From NCBI GenBank assembly GCA_963828405.1, contig CAWHEG010000031.1:1302001-1366000 (forward strand): a DNA stretch of 64,000 nucleotides. The letters run 5' to 3'. Numbering within the stretch: position 1 is the stretch's first letter; every line of letters begins with the position of its first letter. Below are positions 53,062 through 61,587 of this stretch, piece by piece. The translations under genes were made by a program, and so were the position numbers. The notes below the pieces were generated by a model. That model was not told the origin of the DNA. It made no database searches and was given only the letters and a program-made list of their open reading frames with translations. Source of the stretch: JANMJD01 sp963828405. Its GTDB lineage: Bacteria > Actinomycetota > Acidimicrobiia > Acidimicrobiales > Ilumatobacteraceae.

Positions 53062-54762
53062 TCACGGGCAGGCCGCTCCTCGACACGTTCGGTCGGCGCG
53101 CAGCTGCGCGCTGATCGTCTGCACGTTGGGGTCGTTGGCCGGTACGCCGTCGGCGAACAGGTTGACCAACCGATACGGATCGTTGGCCAGGTTGTAGTAC
53201 TCCCGGAACCGCACCGTGGTCGAATCGACCTCGTAGTACTCCGTGTACTCGTACGTCGCCGTGGTCAGCGACGCCCAGTCCGGGATCGACTTCACATTGC
53301 CCGGATCCTGCCAGTACTCGGTCAGTCTGCGGCTGCGCGGCGATCCCCCGATCAGGTCACGACCGTCGACGGCGGTCGTCGGAGCAGCCCCCGCGGCGGC
53401 GAGTGCCGTCGGGACGATGTCGATGTTCGAGGCGAACCGCTGGTCGGTGGTGCCGCCGCCGAGGCGGGCCGACCAACGCATCAGGAACGGAACCCCGACC
53501 GAGTTCGAATAGGGGACGAACTTCTCCATCAGGTTGTGGTCGCCGAACAGCCAGCCGTTGTCGCTGAGGTAGAACGCCAGCGTGTTGTCCAGCTCGCCGG
53601 CGGCGCCGAGCCGTTGGAACAGGCGGTCGACTCCGTCGTCGATCGACATCGCCGCCCGCGTCATCCCGGTGTACACGTCGTTGATGTAGGTCTCGGTCAC
53701 CGTGCAGCAGTAGAGGAACGGCGGCTTGTCGGAACGATCGGCCTCGAAGGTCGCCGGCGTGCGGGCCAACGGGGCGACGGGCGCCGTCGCGTACTGCGGC
53801 TCCACCGGCGGCGGGTCCTGGCCTCTGCGGTGCGGGGCCGTCGGGGCGACGATCATCAGCCACGGGGTGGAATCGGCCGCCTCCCAGGAGTTGACGTAGC
53901 TGATCGCCGTGTCGAAGGCGACGCGGGTGCTGTACACCGAGCTCTGGCGGATCTGGCCGTCGAAGTTCATCCAGACGTTCTCGTAGCCGCCCTTCCAGTA
54001 CGTCCAGCGATCCCAGTAGGGCGCCCGGCCCGACAGCGGGTAGTAGTGCACGTACTTGCCGATGAAGCCGGTCGTGTAGCCGACCTGCTTCAGGTACCGG
54101 GCGATCGAGGTCGACTCGTCGAACGCCGGACCGGTCTGTTGCACGACGCCGTTGTTGTGGTCGTAGCGGCCCGTGAGGATCGAAGCGCGCGCCGGACAGC
54201 AGCTCGGGGTGGTCACGTACCCCTTCGGGAAGGTGATCCCGGGCGCGGCGAACCACTTCTTCACATTCGGCATCTGCTGGATGGCGTCGGGCCGCTGGTC
54301 GTCGCTCAACACGATGAGGATGTTCGGTCGGGCCGTGCCGTCGTCGGTCACCGCGGTGAAGGTGCCGACACCCGAGACGGCCCACACCGCCAGTCGGTAC
54401 GTCGTGCCGGCCTCCAGCGTGGCGGTCATCACCTTGGGGTTCGCCGTGTTGGTCGCCGCGGCGATCCACTTGCGATCGCTCGCCCGGCGCAGGTCCATCT
54501 GCAGCGCGCCGCCTCCCGTCCAACTCATCTGGATCGTCACGGGACCCGTCGTGGTCGGCGTCCACTGCCGCGATCTCCATGCCGGCGCCACCGCCCCGGA
54601 GGCGTCCACAGTCGCCGTCCATGGAGCGACCAGGGCAACGGCCTCGGCCACCGCCGGGGCTTCGGGGGTGACGACAGGTCGTGCGCTCGCTCCCGGGGTG
54701 GAGATGCAGGCGACGAGTGTGACGAAACCCGCGGCGATCGACGACCAGAACTTCCGTGACAT
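53062..54762 (-). CDS. Secreted sulfatase (formylglycine type)
   Basis: 566 residues from ATG 54762 (GGAG 8 bases upstream; a longer start at 54783 is possible). Signal peptide MSRKFWSSIAAGFVTLVAC, possibly cleaved after PGASA. A beta-sandwich-like domain (about 40-130) precedes the type I sulfatase domain: PNILIVLSDDQRPDAIQQM, TPSCCPARASILTGRY with the CxPxR motif whose Cys becomes formylglycine, and LSDNGWLFGDHNLMEKFVPY. It hydrolyses sulfate esters outside the cell. Its position next to glycoside enzymes fits attack on sulfated polysaccharides. Confidence 0.94.
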   Translation of the reverse strand: MSRKFWSSIAAGFVTLVACISTPGASARPVVTPEAPAVAEAVALVAPWTATVDASGAVAPAWRSRQWTPTTTGPVTIQMSWTGGGALQMDLRRASDRKWIAAATNTANPKVMTATLEAGTTYRLAVWAVSGVGTFTAVTDDGTARPNILIVLSDDQRPDAIQQMPNVKKWFAAPGITFPKGYVTTPSCCPARASILTGRYDHNNGVVQQTGPAFDESTSIARYLKQVGYTTGFIGKYVHYYPLSGRAPYWDRWTYWKGGYENVWMNFDGQIRQSSVYSTRVAFDTAISYVNSWEAADSTPWLMIVAPTAPHRRGQDPPPVEPQYATAPVAPLARTPATFEADRSDKPPFLYCCTVTETYINDVYTGMTRAAMSIDDGVDRLFQRLGAAGELDNTLAFYLSDNGWLFGDHNLMEKFVPYSNSVGVPFLMRWSARLGGGTTDQRFASNIDIVPTALAAAGAAPTTAVDGRDLIGGSPRSRRLTEYWQDPGNVKSIPDWASLTTATYEYTEYYEVDSTTVRFREYYNLANDPYRLVNLFADGVPANDPNVQTISAQLRADRTCRGAACP

Positions 54763-54928
54763 GTTCATAGCTCCAACACTCATCGCGGCGGACGACCACG
54801 AACAGGGACCAACGTCCTCATCGCGGGCCGTCGTTTCTGTTCGAACGCTACGTCACACGGCGTTCGTCTCCTCTGCTCCGTGACCTTCGACCCTCCCGCC
54901 GCCAGCCGACGGGTCCGATGATCGAGGG

Positions 54929-55936
54929 GTGGAGCAGACCGGATCGGTGGTGCCGGCGCCGCCGGTGGAGCACGGGCGCTTGGCGAGCGCCCACAACCAC
55001 GATCCGCGCGAGCTGTTCCGTCGCCATGCGGCCAACCCGATCCTGCGGGCGCGCGACTGGCCCGAGGTGGTCAACGCGGTCTTCAACCCCGGAGTGACCT
55101 CGTTCGAGGGGGAGACCCTGCTCCTCGTTCGGGTCGAGGACCGGACCGGCCTGTCCCGACTCACCGTCGCCCGCAGTCGCGATGGGTACACCGACTGGGT
55201 GATCGAGCCCTCCCGCAGCATGCTCCCCGACCTCGGATCCTGGGAGGAGAAGTGGGGGATCGAGGACCCCCGGATCACCAAGTGCGACGACGAGTACCTG
55301 ATCGTGTACACCGGCTTCTCCGGCGGTGGGCCGCTGATCTGCCTGGCCTCGACCCGTGACTTCGTCGACTTCCGGCGCCACGGCGTGATGCAGTCGCCGG
55401 AGGACAAGGATGCCGCGCTGTTTCCGCACCCGATCGGCGGACGGTGGGCGATGCTCCATCGCCCGGTCCCCGCCCTGTCGCGGATGGGGGCCCACATCTG
55501 GATGTCCTGGAGCCCCGATCTCAGGCACTGGGGTGATCCGACCGTGCTGATCGAGGCTCGCGCCGGCGGCTGGTGGGACGCCAACAAGGTCGGGCTCGGG
55601 CCGCCCCCGATGGACACGCCCGCCGGGTGGTTGATCCTCTACCACGGCGTGCGGACCACGGCGGCGGGCTCGCTCTACCGGCTCGGGCTGGCGCTGCTCG
55701 ACCGGGAGCACCCCGAGCGGGTCATCGCCCGCAGCAACGAGTGGGTGTTCGGCCCGAGCGCCCCGTACGAGACGGCCGGTGACGTGCCCGACGTCGTGTT
55801 CCCGTGCGGGTGGATCCTCGACGACGACGGCGACACGGTGAGGATGTACTACGGCGCCGCCGACAGCTCGATCGCCGTGGCGACGGCCAGCCTGCGCGAG
55901 CTCCTCGGCTTCATCGAGCGCCACCCGATCGTCTGA
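54929..55936 (+). CDS. GH130-type glycoside phosphorylase/hydrolase (copy 1)
   Basis: 335 residues from GTG 54929. Five-bladed propeller signature strings include NPGVTSFEGETLLLVRVEDR, WGIEDPRITK (with the catalytic-site Asp of GH130) and RWAMLHRP. GWWDANKVGLGPPP and AGWLILYHGVR are further marks of GH130, whose members phosphorolyse or hydrolyse beta-mannosides. Divergent from the sulfatase and 60 bases before the glycosyltransferase gene. Confidence 0.88.
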   Translation: MEQTGSVVPAPPVEHGRLASAHNHDPRELFRRHAANPILRARDWPEVVNAVFNPGVTSFEGETLLLVRVEDRTGLSRLTVARSRDGYTDWVIEPSRSMLPDLGSWEEKWGIEDPRITKCDDEYLIVYTGFSGGGPLICLASTRDFVDFRRHGVMQSPEDKDAALFPHPIGGRWAMLHRPVPALSRMGAHIWMSWSPDLRHWGDPTVLIEARAGGWWDANKVGLGPPPMDTPAGWLILYHGVRTTAAGSLYRLGLALLDREHPERVIARSNEWVFGPSAPYETAGDVPDVVFPCGWILDDDGDTVRMYYGAADSSIAVATASLRELLGFIERHPIV

Positions 55937-55996
55937 ACGCCCGCGGCCGCCCGGGTTTGTGTGACTTACTTCCCTTGATCGCACCCCACCTGGCCG

Positions 55997-57163
55997 ATGT
56001 ACTGGTCTTCCATGAGAACGACGAACGTCGAACCGGCGTCGGTGGCGATGATCGGCACCTACCCGCCCACGCGGTGCGGTTTGGCGACGTTCGGCGCAGC
56101 ACTGGCGTCGGCGTTGGCGGCCGCGGACGGTCGCCGCGTCGAGATCGTGGAGGTGACCGAGCGCCGGCACCCGTGTCCGGCGGAGGTGGTCCACCAGGTC
56201 GTCCATGGCGACCGGCGCTCGCGTGCCGAGGCGAGGCGGTGGCTCGCCAAGCACGACGCCGTCATCGTGCAGCACGAGTTCGGCATCTTCGGCGGTCGCG
56301 ACGGGCGGGAGGTGCTCGACCTGGTGCGCGGGGCCGAGCACCCGGTGATCGTCGTGCTCCACACGGTTCTCAGCCGTCCGACCACCCATCAACGGACGGT
56401 GGTCGAACAGCTCGTCTCGCTGGCCTCGGCGGTCGTGGTGATGACCGACTCCGCTCGGATCCGCCTGGAGCAGGTGTATCGGATCGATCGCGGCAAGGTC
56501 CGCGTGATCCCCCACGGTGCCCATCCGAACCCGGCACAGTCGACCGACCGTCCTGCTCCGCAACCGACGATCCTCAGCTGGGGACTGCTCGGGCCCGGCA
56601 AGGGCCTGGAGGCGGGAATCGACGCGCTCGCCGCACTGCGTGACCTGGTCCCGGCCCCGCACTACCTGATCGTCGGCGAGACCCACCCCACGGTGCGGGC
56701 GGCCGATGGAGAGGCCTACCGGCAGTCGCTGATCGAACGCGCCACCATCGCAGGGGTGGGCCACCTCGTCGACTTCGACAACCACTACCACGACGTGGCG
56801 GCCCTCGAGGCGATCATCCGTTCCGCCGACGTCGTGGTCGTGCCGTACGAGTCGCGCGAGCAGGTCACCTCCGGGGTGCTGATCGAGGCCGTCGCGTCGG
56901 GCCGACCGGTCGTCGCCACCGACTTCCCCCACGCCCGCGAGCTCCTCGCCTCGGGCGCCGGGCTGGTCGTACCGCATGGCTCGACCCCGGCGCTCGCCGC
57001 CGCCCTGCGACGGGTGCTGACCGACCACCGCCTGGCGGCGCGGATGTCCGCCGAGGCCGTGCGCATCTCGGCTCCGATGATGTGGTCGGCCGTCGGCCGG
57101 GCCTACGGCTGCCTCGTCGACGAACTGGTGGCCGGGTGGACTACGCCGCCAGCAGAGCGGTGA
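55997..57163 (+). CDS. GT4-family glycosyltransferase
   Basis: 388 residues; starts at 55997, 56012 or 56048 are all possible and none has a strong ribosome site. GT-B fold: MIGTYPPTRCGLATFGAAL, the donor-domain motifs ILSWGLLGPGKGLEAGIDAL and PYESREQVTSGVLIEAVASG with the Glu of the E-x7-E motif, and GRPVVATDFPHARELL. It resembles mannosyltransferase/mannosylfructose-phosphate-type GT4 enzymes associated with GH130. Its end overlaps the convergent GH130 gene by 23 bases. Confidence 0.9.
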   Translation: MYWSSMRTTNVEPASVAMIGTYPPTRCGLATFGAALASALAAADGRRVEIVEVTERRHPCPAEVVHQVVHGDRRSRAEARRWLAKHDAVIVQHEFGIFGGRDGREVLDLVRGAEHPVIVVLHTVLSRPTTHQRTVVEQLVSLASAVVVMTDSARIRLEQVYRIDRGKVRVIPHGAHPNPAQSTDRPAPQPTILSWGLLGPGKGLEAGIDALAALRDLVPAPHYLIVGETHPTVRAADGEAYRQSLIERATIAGVGHLVDFDNHYHDVAALEAIIRSADVVVVPYESREQVTSGVLIEAVASGRPVVATDFPHARELLASGAGLVVPHGSTPALAAALRRVLTDHRLAARMSAEAVRISAPMMWSAVGRAYGCLVDELVAGWTTPPAER

Positions 57164-58136
57164 GCAGCGACTCCTCGTCGACGACGGCTGCGCCGATGCA
57201 GCGGTCCGCTGCGCCGTAGACGAGGTAGATGGTGCCGTCGGGACGTCGATGGGCGCCCTGCACGAAGACGACGTCGTCCACGTCGCCCACCCGCTCCCAG
57301 TCGAGCTCGGGCACCATCAGCGCGTCGGGGAGCGTGGCACGCACCCGGCCGGTCGAGGCGTCGAGCAGCGCGACGTTCATCGTGTACGTGCCTGCGGCAT
57401 TGCGCTCGTGGAAGAAGAGCAGCAGACCCTCGCCGGTGACGAGTGGTGGTGCGCCGGCGCCGACGCCGAGGGCTCCGGGCGAGGGGGCGATGATCGTGTG
57501 GTGATCGAGGTCGGCGACGTGTCGATCCCAGTACCCGTCGTCGGCATCCCACAGTTGGTCGAGGTCGTCGAACACGGCGACCTGGACGTTGGGGTGGATC
57601 CGATGGATCAACGCCACCCGGCCGTCGTCGAGGTGGAAGATGACCGCATCCTTGTTGGCCAGCGCCGGTGGACCGAGCCGTCTGCCGGTGGCGTGGTCGA
57701 CGTGGAAACGCCCGTCGTCGTAGGAGAGACGGTGGGCGCCGATCTGCCACGGGTCGCCGGACTCCGGGTGCGGCAGCCGCGTGTAGGTCATCACGATGTG
57801 CCGGTCGTCGCCGACCGACAGCACCTGCACCCGGGGATCCTCGTAGGACCAGATCCCCGAGTCGGTCGCCTCGACGAGCACGTAGGCGAACTCGTAGTGG
57901 AGCCCGTCGTGCGAGGTGAACACGAGGATGTCGGAGATGTAGTCGTGGAACCTCGGTCCGGGCCCGTCGTTGCGGCGGTAGCCGTCGCGGATGCCCCGGG
58001 CGAAGAGGTGGTAGCGATCGTCGTGGACCAGCAGGCCGGCATTGAAGATCGGTCCGTAGCCGGCGACGACGCCGTACTCCACGACGGGTTGGTCGGCCAC
58101 TCGCCGCAGCGTCACTGAGTTGCTCATCCGTTTCAT
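57141..58136 (-). CDS. GH130-type glycoside phosphorylase/hydrolase (copy 2)
   Basis: 331 residues. AGYGPIFNAGLLVHDDRYHL, GIWSYEDPRVQVLSVGDDRH (with the EDPR core), and VALIHRIHPNVQVAVF are GH130-type strings, different from copy 1, so these are diverged paralogues. Starts ATG 58136 or 58127. A GACAAT -10-like sequence lies right before the first ATG. Divergent from the ABC exporter operon. Confidence 0.85.
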   Translation of the reverse strand: MKRMSNSVTLRRVADQPVVEYGVVAGYGPIFNAGLLVHDDRYHLFARGIRDGYRRNDGPGPRFHDYISDILVFTSHDGLHYEFAYVLVEATDSGIWSYEDPRVQVLSVGDDRHIVMTYTRLPHPESGDPWQIGAHRLSYDDGRFHVDHATGRRLGPPALANKDAVIFHLDDGRVALIHRIHPNVQVAVFDDLDQLWDADDGYWDRHVADLDHHTIIAPSPGALGVGAGAPPLVTGEGLLLFFHERNAAGTYTMNVALLDASTGRVRATLPDALMVPELDWERVGDVDDVVFVQGAHRRPDGTIYLVYGAADRCIGAAVVDEESLLTALLAA

Positions 58137-58222
58137 TGTCCCAGACGGAGGCCCGTCCGGACGGGCACGATGGCGGACTTTCGACTCTGCCGACCCCGCC
58201 GGCGATGCGGTTTGCTCGTGGG

Positions 58223-59209
58223 ATGGATGATCCGTCGGCCGCGCTCACACCGCCGACGGTCGACGGCAGGCCCGTGCTCGAATGCAGCGGCCTGCGCAAG
58301 CGCTACGGCGAGCGAACCGTCGTCGACGGCTTGAGCTTCCACATCGCCGAAGGTGAGACGTACGGGTTGCTCGGCCCGAACGGGGCCGGCAAGACCACGG
58401 CCATCTCGATGCTCTGCGGCCTGCTGCGGCGCGATGGCGGAACGGTGGCCGTCGCCGGTCACGACCTCGACCGTGAGCTCACCGCGGTCAAGGCGTCGAT
58501 CGGCTACGTGCCCCAGGACGTGGCCCTCTACCCCGACCTCACCGCCCGCGAGAACCTGCGCTTCTTCGGCCGCCTGTACGGGATGCGAGGCACCCTGCTG
58601 AACGGTCGTGTCGGCGAGGTGCTGGAGGTCGTCGGCATCGCCGATCGCGCCGACGATCGGGTCGAGCACTTCTCGGGCGGCATGAAGCGCCGGCTGAACA
58701 TCGCCGTCGGGCTGCTCCACCGGCCGCGACTGCTGGTGCTCGACGAGCCGACGGTCGGCGTCGACCCGCAGAGCCGCAACGCGATCCTCACCGGTGTCGA
58801 GGAGCTCGGCGGGAGCGGAATGGCCGTGCTCTACACCACGCACTACATGGAGGAGGCCGAGCGGCTGTGCCATCGCATCGGGATCATCGACGACGGTCGG
58901 TTGATCGCCGAGGGAACGCGCCGCGAACTGATCGCCATGGTGGGCGAGCTCGACCGGATCAGTCTCACCGTCAGCGCCGGCGAACTCCTGGTGCTCGTCG
59001 AGGCGTGCCGCGGGCTGGACGGCGTGCGCCAGGCGACCACCTCCGCGGGCCAGGTCGATCTGCTGGTGGAGGGTGGCCGGCGGCTCCTGCCCCGACTGAT
59101 CGAACTCGCCGAGCACTGCGGCGTCACCGTGCAGAGCGTCGATCTGATCGAGCCCGACCTCGAGGCCGTCTTCCTCCACCTGACCGGCAAGGCGCTCCGG
59201 GACCGATGA
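58223..59209 (+). CDS. ABC-2 type exporter ATPase
   Basis: 328 residues from ATG 58223. Walker A GPNGAGKTT, signature FSGGMKRRLNIAVGLLHRP, Walker B LLVLDEPTVGVDPQSR and switch TTHYMEEAERLC are intact. C-terminal extension of about 100 residues as in NodI/DrrA-type exporters (drug, polysaccharide or lipid export). It overlaps the first permease gene by four bases (ATGA). Cargo unknown. Confidence 0.95.
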   Translation: MDDPSAALTPPTVDGRPVLECSGLRKRYGERTVVDGLSFHIAEGETYGLLGPNGAGKTTAISMLCGLLRRDGGTVAVAGHDLDRELTAVKASIGYVPQDVALYPDLTARENLRFFGRLYGMRGTLLNGRVGEVLEVVGIADRADDRVEHFSGGMKRRLNIAVGLLHRPRLLVLDEPTVGVDPQSRNAILTGVEELGGSGMAVLYTTHYMEEAERLCHRIGIIDDGRLIAEGTRRELIAMVGELDRISLTVSAGELLVLVEACRGLDGVRQATTSAGQVDLLVEGGRRLLPRLIELAEHCGVTVQSVDLIEPDLEAVFLHLTGKALRDR

Positions 59210-60381
59210 ACGCGCTCTGGACCGTGGCGGCCAAGGACCTCCGCCAGCGTTGGCGTGACGGGTCCGCATTGCTCACCGGTGTGGTCGCGCCCCTCGTCAT
59301 GGCGCTGCTGATCAGCCTGGCCTTCGGTCGGGGCGACATCGCCTTCTCGGCCACCTACGGCGTCGTCGACGGCGACGGGGGAGCGCTCGCCCGGGCGTTC
59401 ATCGACGACGTGCTCGGCTCTCCCCGGATGCAGGAGGTGGCCACGATCACCCGGTTCGCCGACGCCGACGCCGCCCGCGCCGCGGCGCGCGACGGCGACA
59501 TCGCCGCGGCGTTCGTGATCCCCGCCGGCCTCTCGCAGGTCGTCAGCGGCGGGAGCAGCCGGATCGAGGTGATCCGCAGTGGGAAGAGCCCGATCGGTGC
59601 GGATGTCGCCGAGGCCGTCGCCAACGACTTCGCCCGCAACGTCGAGGCCACCCGCCTCGCCGTGGCGACGGCGATCGAGTTCGGCGCGGCTCCCACACGG
59701 CTGGCCGAGCTCGCAGCCGGCGCCGCCGGGCAGCTCCCGGCCTTCGAGTTGTCCGCCGTCGACTCGGGCGGTCGTGAGTCCTCCCCAGCCACCTACGTCG
59801 CCCCGGCGATGGGCGTGTTCTTCGCCTACTTCGTCGCCGCCCTGGGTGCCCGGGGCCTCGTCGCCGAACGCAAGCAGGGCACCTTCGCCCGCCTGCTCGC
59901 TGCCCCCGTCGCCGGCCGGGTGATGGTGCTCGGCAAGGTGCTGGCCACCTTCCTGCTCGGCGTCGTCGCCCTCGCCACGATGGCGGTCGCCTCCCGACTG
60001 CTGTTCGACGCGCGCTGGGGGCCGGCCCTCCCTGCGGCCACGATCATCGTCGCCATCGTGTTCGTCACGACCGGGATCACCGCCTGCGTGCTCACCGTCG
60101 CCCGGACCGAGCAGCAGGTGATGCTGTTGATGTCGCTGATCACCTATGCGATGGCCCTGCTGGGCGGGAACTTCGTCAGTCTGAGCCGGGCGCCCGCCTG
60201 GTTGCGACAGGCATCGCTGGTCACCCCGAACGGATGGGCGCTGCGCGCCTTCGGCGACCTGGCGACGACCGATGACGGCGGTTTCGCCGTCATCGTCGGT
60301 CCACTCGTCGCCATCGTCGCCTTCGGTGCCGTCGCCGCCACGATCGCCCTGCTCCGCGCCGATCGGCTGACCGAGCCATGA
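59206..60381 (+). CDS. ABC-2 permease 1
   Basis: 391 residues from ATG 59206. One N-terminal helix (LLTGVVAPLVMALLISLAF), a large extracytoplasmic loop (about 50-195), and five C-terminal helices from AMGVFFAYFVAALGARGLVA, with RKQGTFARLLAAPV as the coupling segment. Topology matches the ABC2_membrane_3/YhgE-like permeases. Coupled at both ends by four-base overlaps. Confidence 0.92.
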   Translation: MNALWTVAAKDLRQRWRDGSALLTGVVAPLVMALLISLAFGRGDIAFSATYGVVDGDGGALARAFIDDVLGSPRMQEVATITRFADADAARAAARDGDIAAAFVIPAGLSQVVSGGSSRIEVIRSGKSPIGADVAEAVANDFARNVEATRLAVATAIEFGAAPTRLAELAAGAAGQLPAFELSAVDSGGRESSPATYVAPAMGVFFAYFVAALGARGLVAERKQGTFARLLAAPVAGRVMVLGKVLATFLLGVVALATMAVASRLLFDARWGPALPAATIIVAIVFVTTGITACVLTVARTEQQVMLLMSLITYAMALLGGNFVSLSRAPAWLRQASLVTPNGWALRAFGDLATTDDGGFAVIVGPLVAIVAFGAVAATIALLRADRLTEP

Positions 60382-61574
60382 GCCCGGGCGCCACGCCGAA
60401 GGCGACCCCGCCCAGATTGGTGCTGGCCGCCAACGACGTCCGCCGACTGGTGCGCGACCGCGTCGGGTTGTTCTTCACCTTCGCCCTGCCGTTGTTGATC
60501 ATCGTCGTCCTCGGTGCGGCCATCCCCAGCGCCGAGCTCGGCGTCGGCATCGTCGACCTCGACCACTCGGTGATGTCGTCGGAGCTCTCCCGGGCGATCG
60601 CCGCTCGCCCGGGACTGGAGGTCCGCGAGTTCGCCTCCACCGAGGCCCTGGCCACCGCACTCCGCCGCGACGAGGTCGACGGGGGTGTGGTGCTCACCGA
60701 GGGGTTGCAGGCGACGGTCGACGCCGGCGGGCAGGCGGACGTCGGTGTGATGTCAGCGCCGGGATCGTCCGACGTGGTCGTGCTCGACACCCAGATCGCC
60801 GCGGCGATCGCCGCGACGGCCGCCGTGGTCCGCGCCGCCCGAACCGTCATCGGCGCCGACCTGGCGAGTGGGCCGAGCTACGCCGCGGCGGTGGCCACCG
60901 CCTCCCGCCTCGCCCGGGGTTCGGAGTCGCTGTCGGTGTCGGTGACCAGGACGCGCCAGAGCGGCGCGCAGGCGATCCGTGTCGGCGAGTACGCCACGAT
61001 CGGTGAGCTCGTGCTGTTCATCTTCCTCATCGCCCTCGTCGGCTCGTCCGATCTCATCGAGGCCCGGCGGCTGGGCGTCACCCGCCGGGTGATGTCCTCG
61101 GGCGCCGGCGCGACCGACATCGTCGTCGGCCACGGCCTGGCCCGTCTGGTGATCGCCGGCCTGCAGGTCGGTCTGATCGTGCTGTTCACCGGGCTGGTCT
61201 TCGGGGTGCGCTGGGGCAACCCGCTCGGTGTCGCCGCCGTCGTCGCGGCATTCGCCCTGGCGAGCGTGGGCGCCGGGATGCTGATCGGCTCGATCGTGCG
61301 CACCCCCGAGCAGGCGACTTCGATCGGGCCGATCGTCGGGATCGCCTCCGGCATGCTCGGCGGCTGCATGTGGCCGTTGGAGATCACCAGGCCGGCGCTG
61401 CGCGCCGTCGGACATCTGACGCCCCACGCCTGGGCGCTCGACGGTCTCATCTCGCTGATGTCCGATCAGGCCGACGTCGCCTCCATCGCCCGCGTCGTCG
61501 GCGTGCTGCTCGCCTTCGGCGCCGTGCTCCTCTCGCTCGGCGCCTGGAGGCTGCGCCGCAAGGTCACCGACTGA
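60378..61574 (+). CDS. ABC-2 permease 2
   Basis: 398 residues from ATG 60378. Same topology as permease 1: helix VGLFFTFALPLLIIVVLG, large loop, then a cluster of helices from TIGELVLFIFLIALVG, with LEITRPALRAVGHLTPHAWA near the C-terminus. The two permeases should form a heterodimer with the ATPase. It converges on the acyl-CoA synthetase gene (13-base gap). Confidence 0.92.
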   Translation: MSPGATPKATPPRLVLAANDVRRLVRDRVGLFFTFALPLLIIVVLGAAIPSAELGVGIVDLDHSVMSSELSRAIAARPGLEVREFASTEALATALRRDEVDGGVVLTEGLQATVDAGGQADVGVMSAPGSSDVVVLDTQIAAAIAATAAVVRAARTVIGADLASGPSYAAAVATASRLARGSESLSVSVTRTRQSGAQAIRVGEYATIGELVLFIFLIALVGSSDLIEARRLGVTRRVMSSGAGATDIVVGHGLARLVIAGLQVGLIVLFTGLVFGVRWGNPLGVAAVVAAFALASVGAGMLIGSIVRTPEQATSIGPIVGIASGMLGGCMWPLEITRPALRAVGHLTPHAWALDGLISLMSDQADVASIARVVGVLLAFGAVLLSLGAWRLRRKVTD

Positions 61575-61587
61575 CGCTCGTCCGGGG

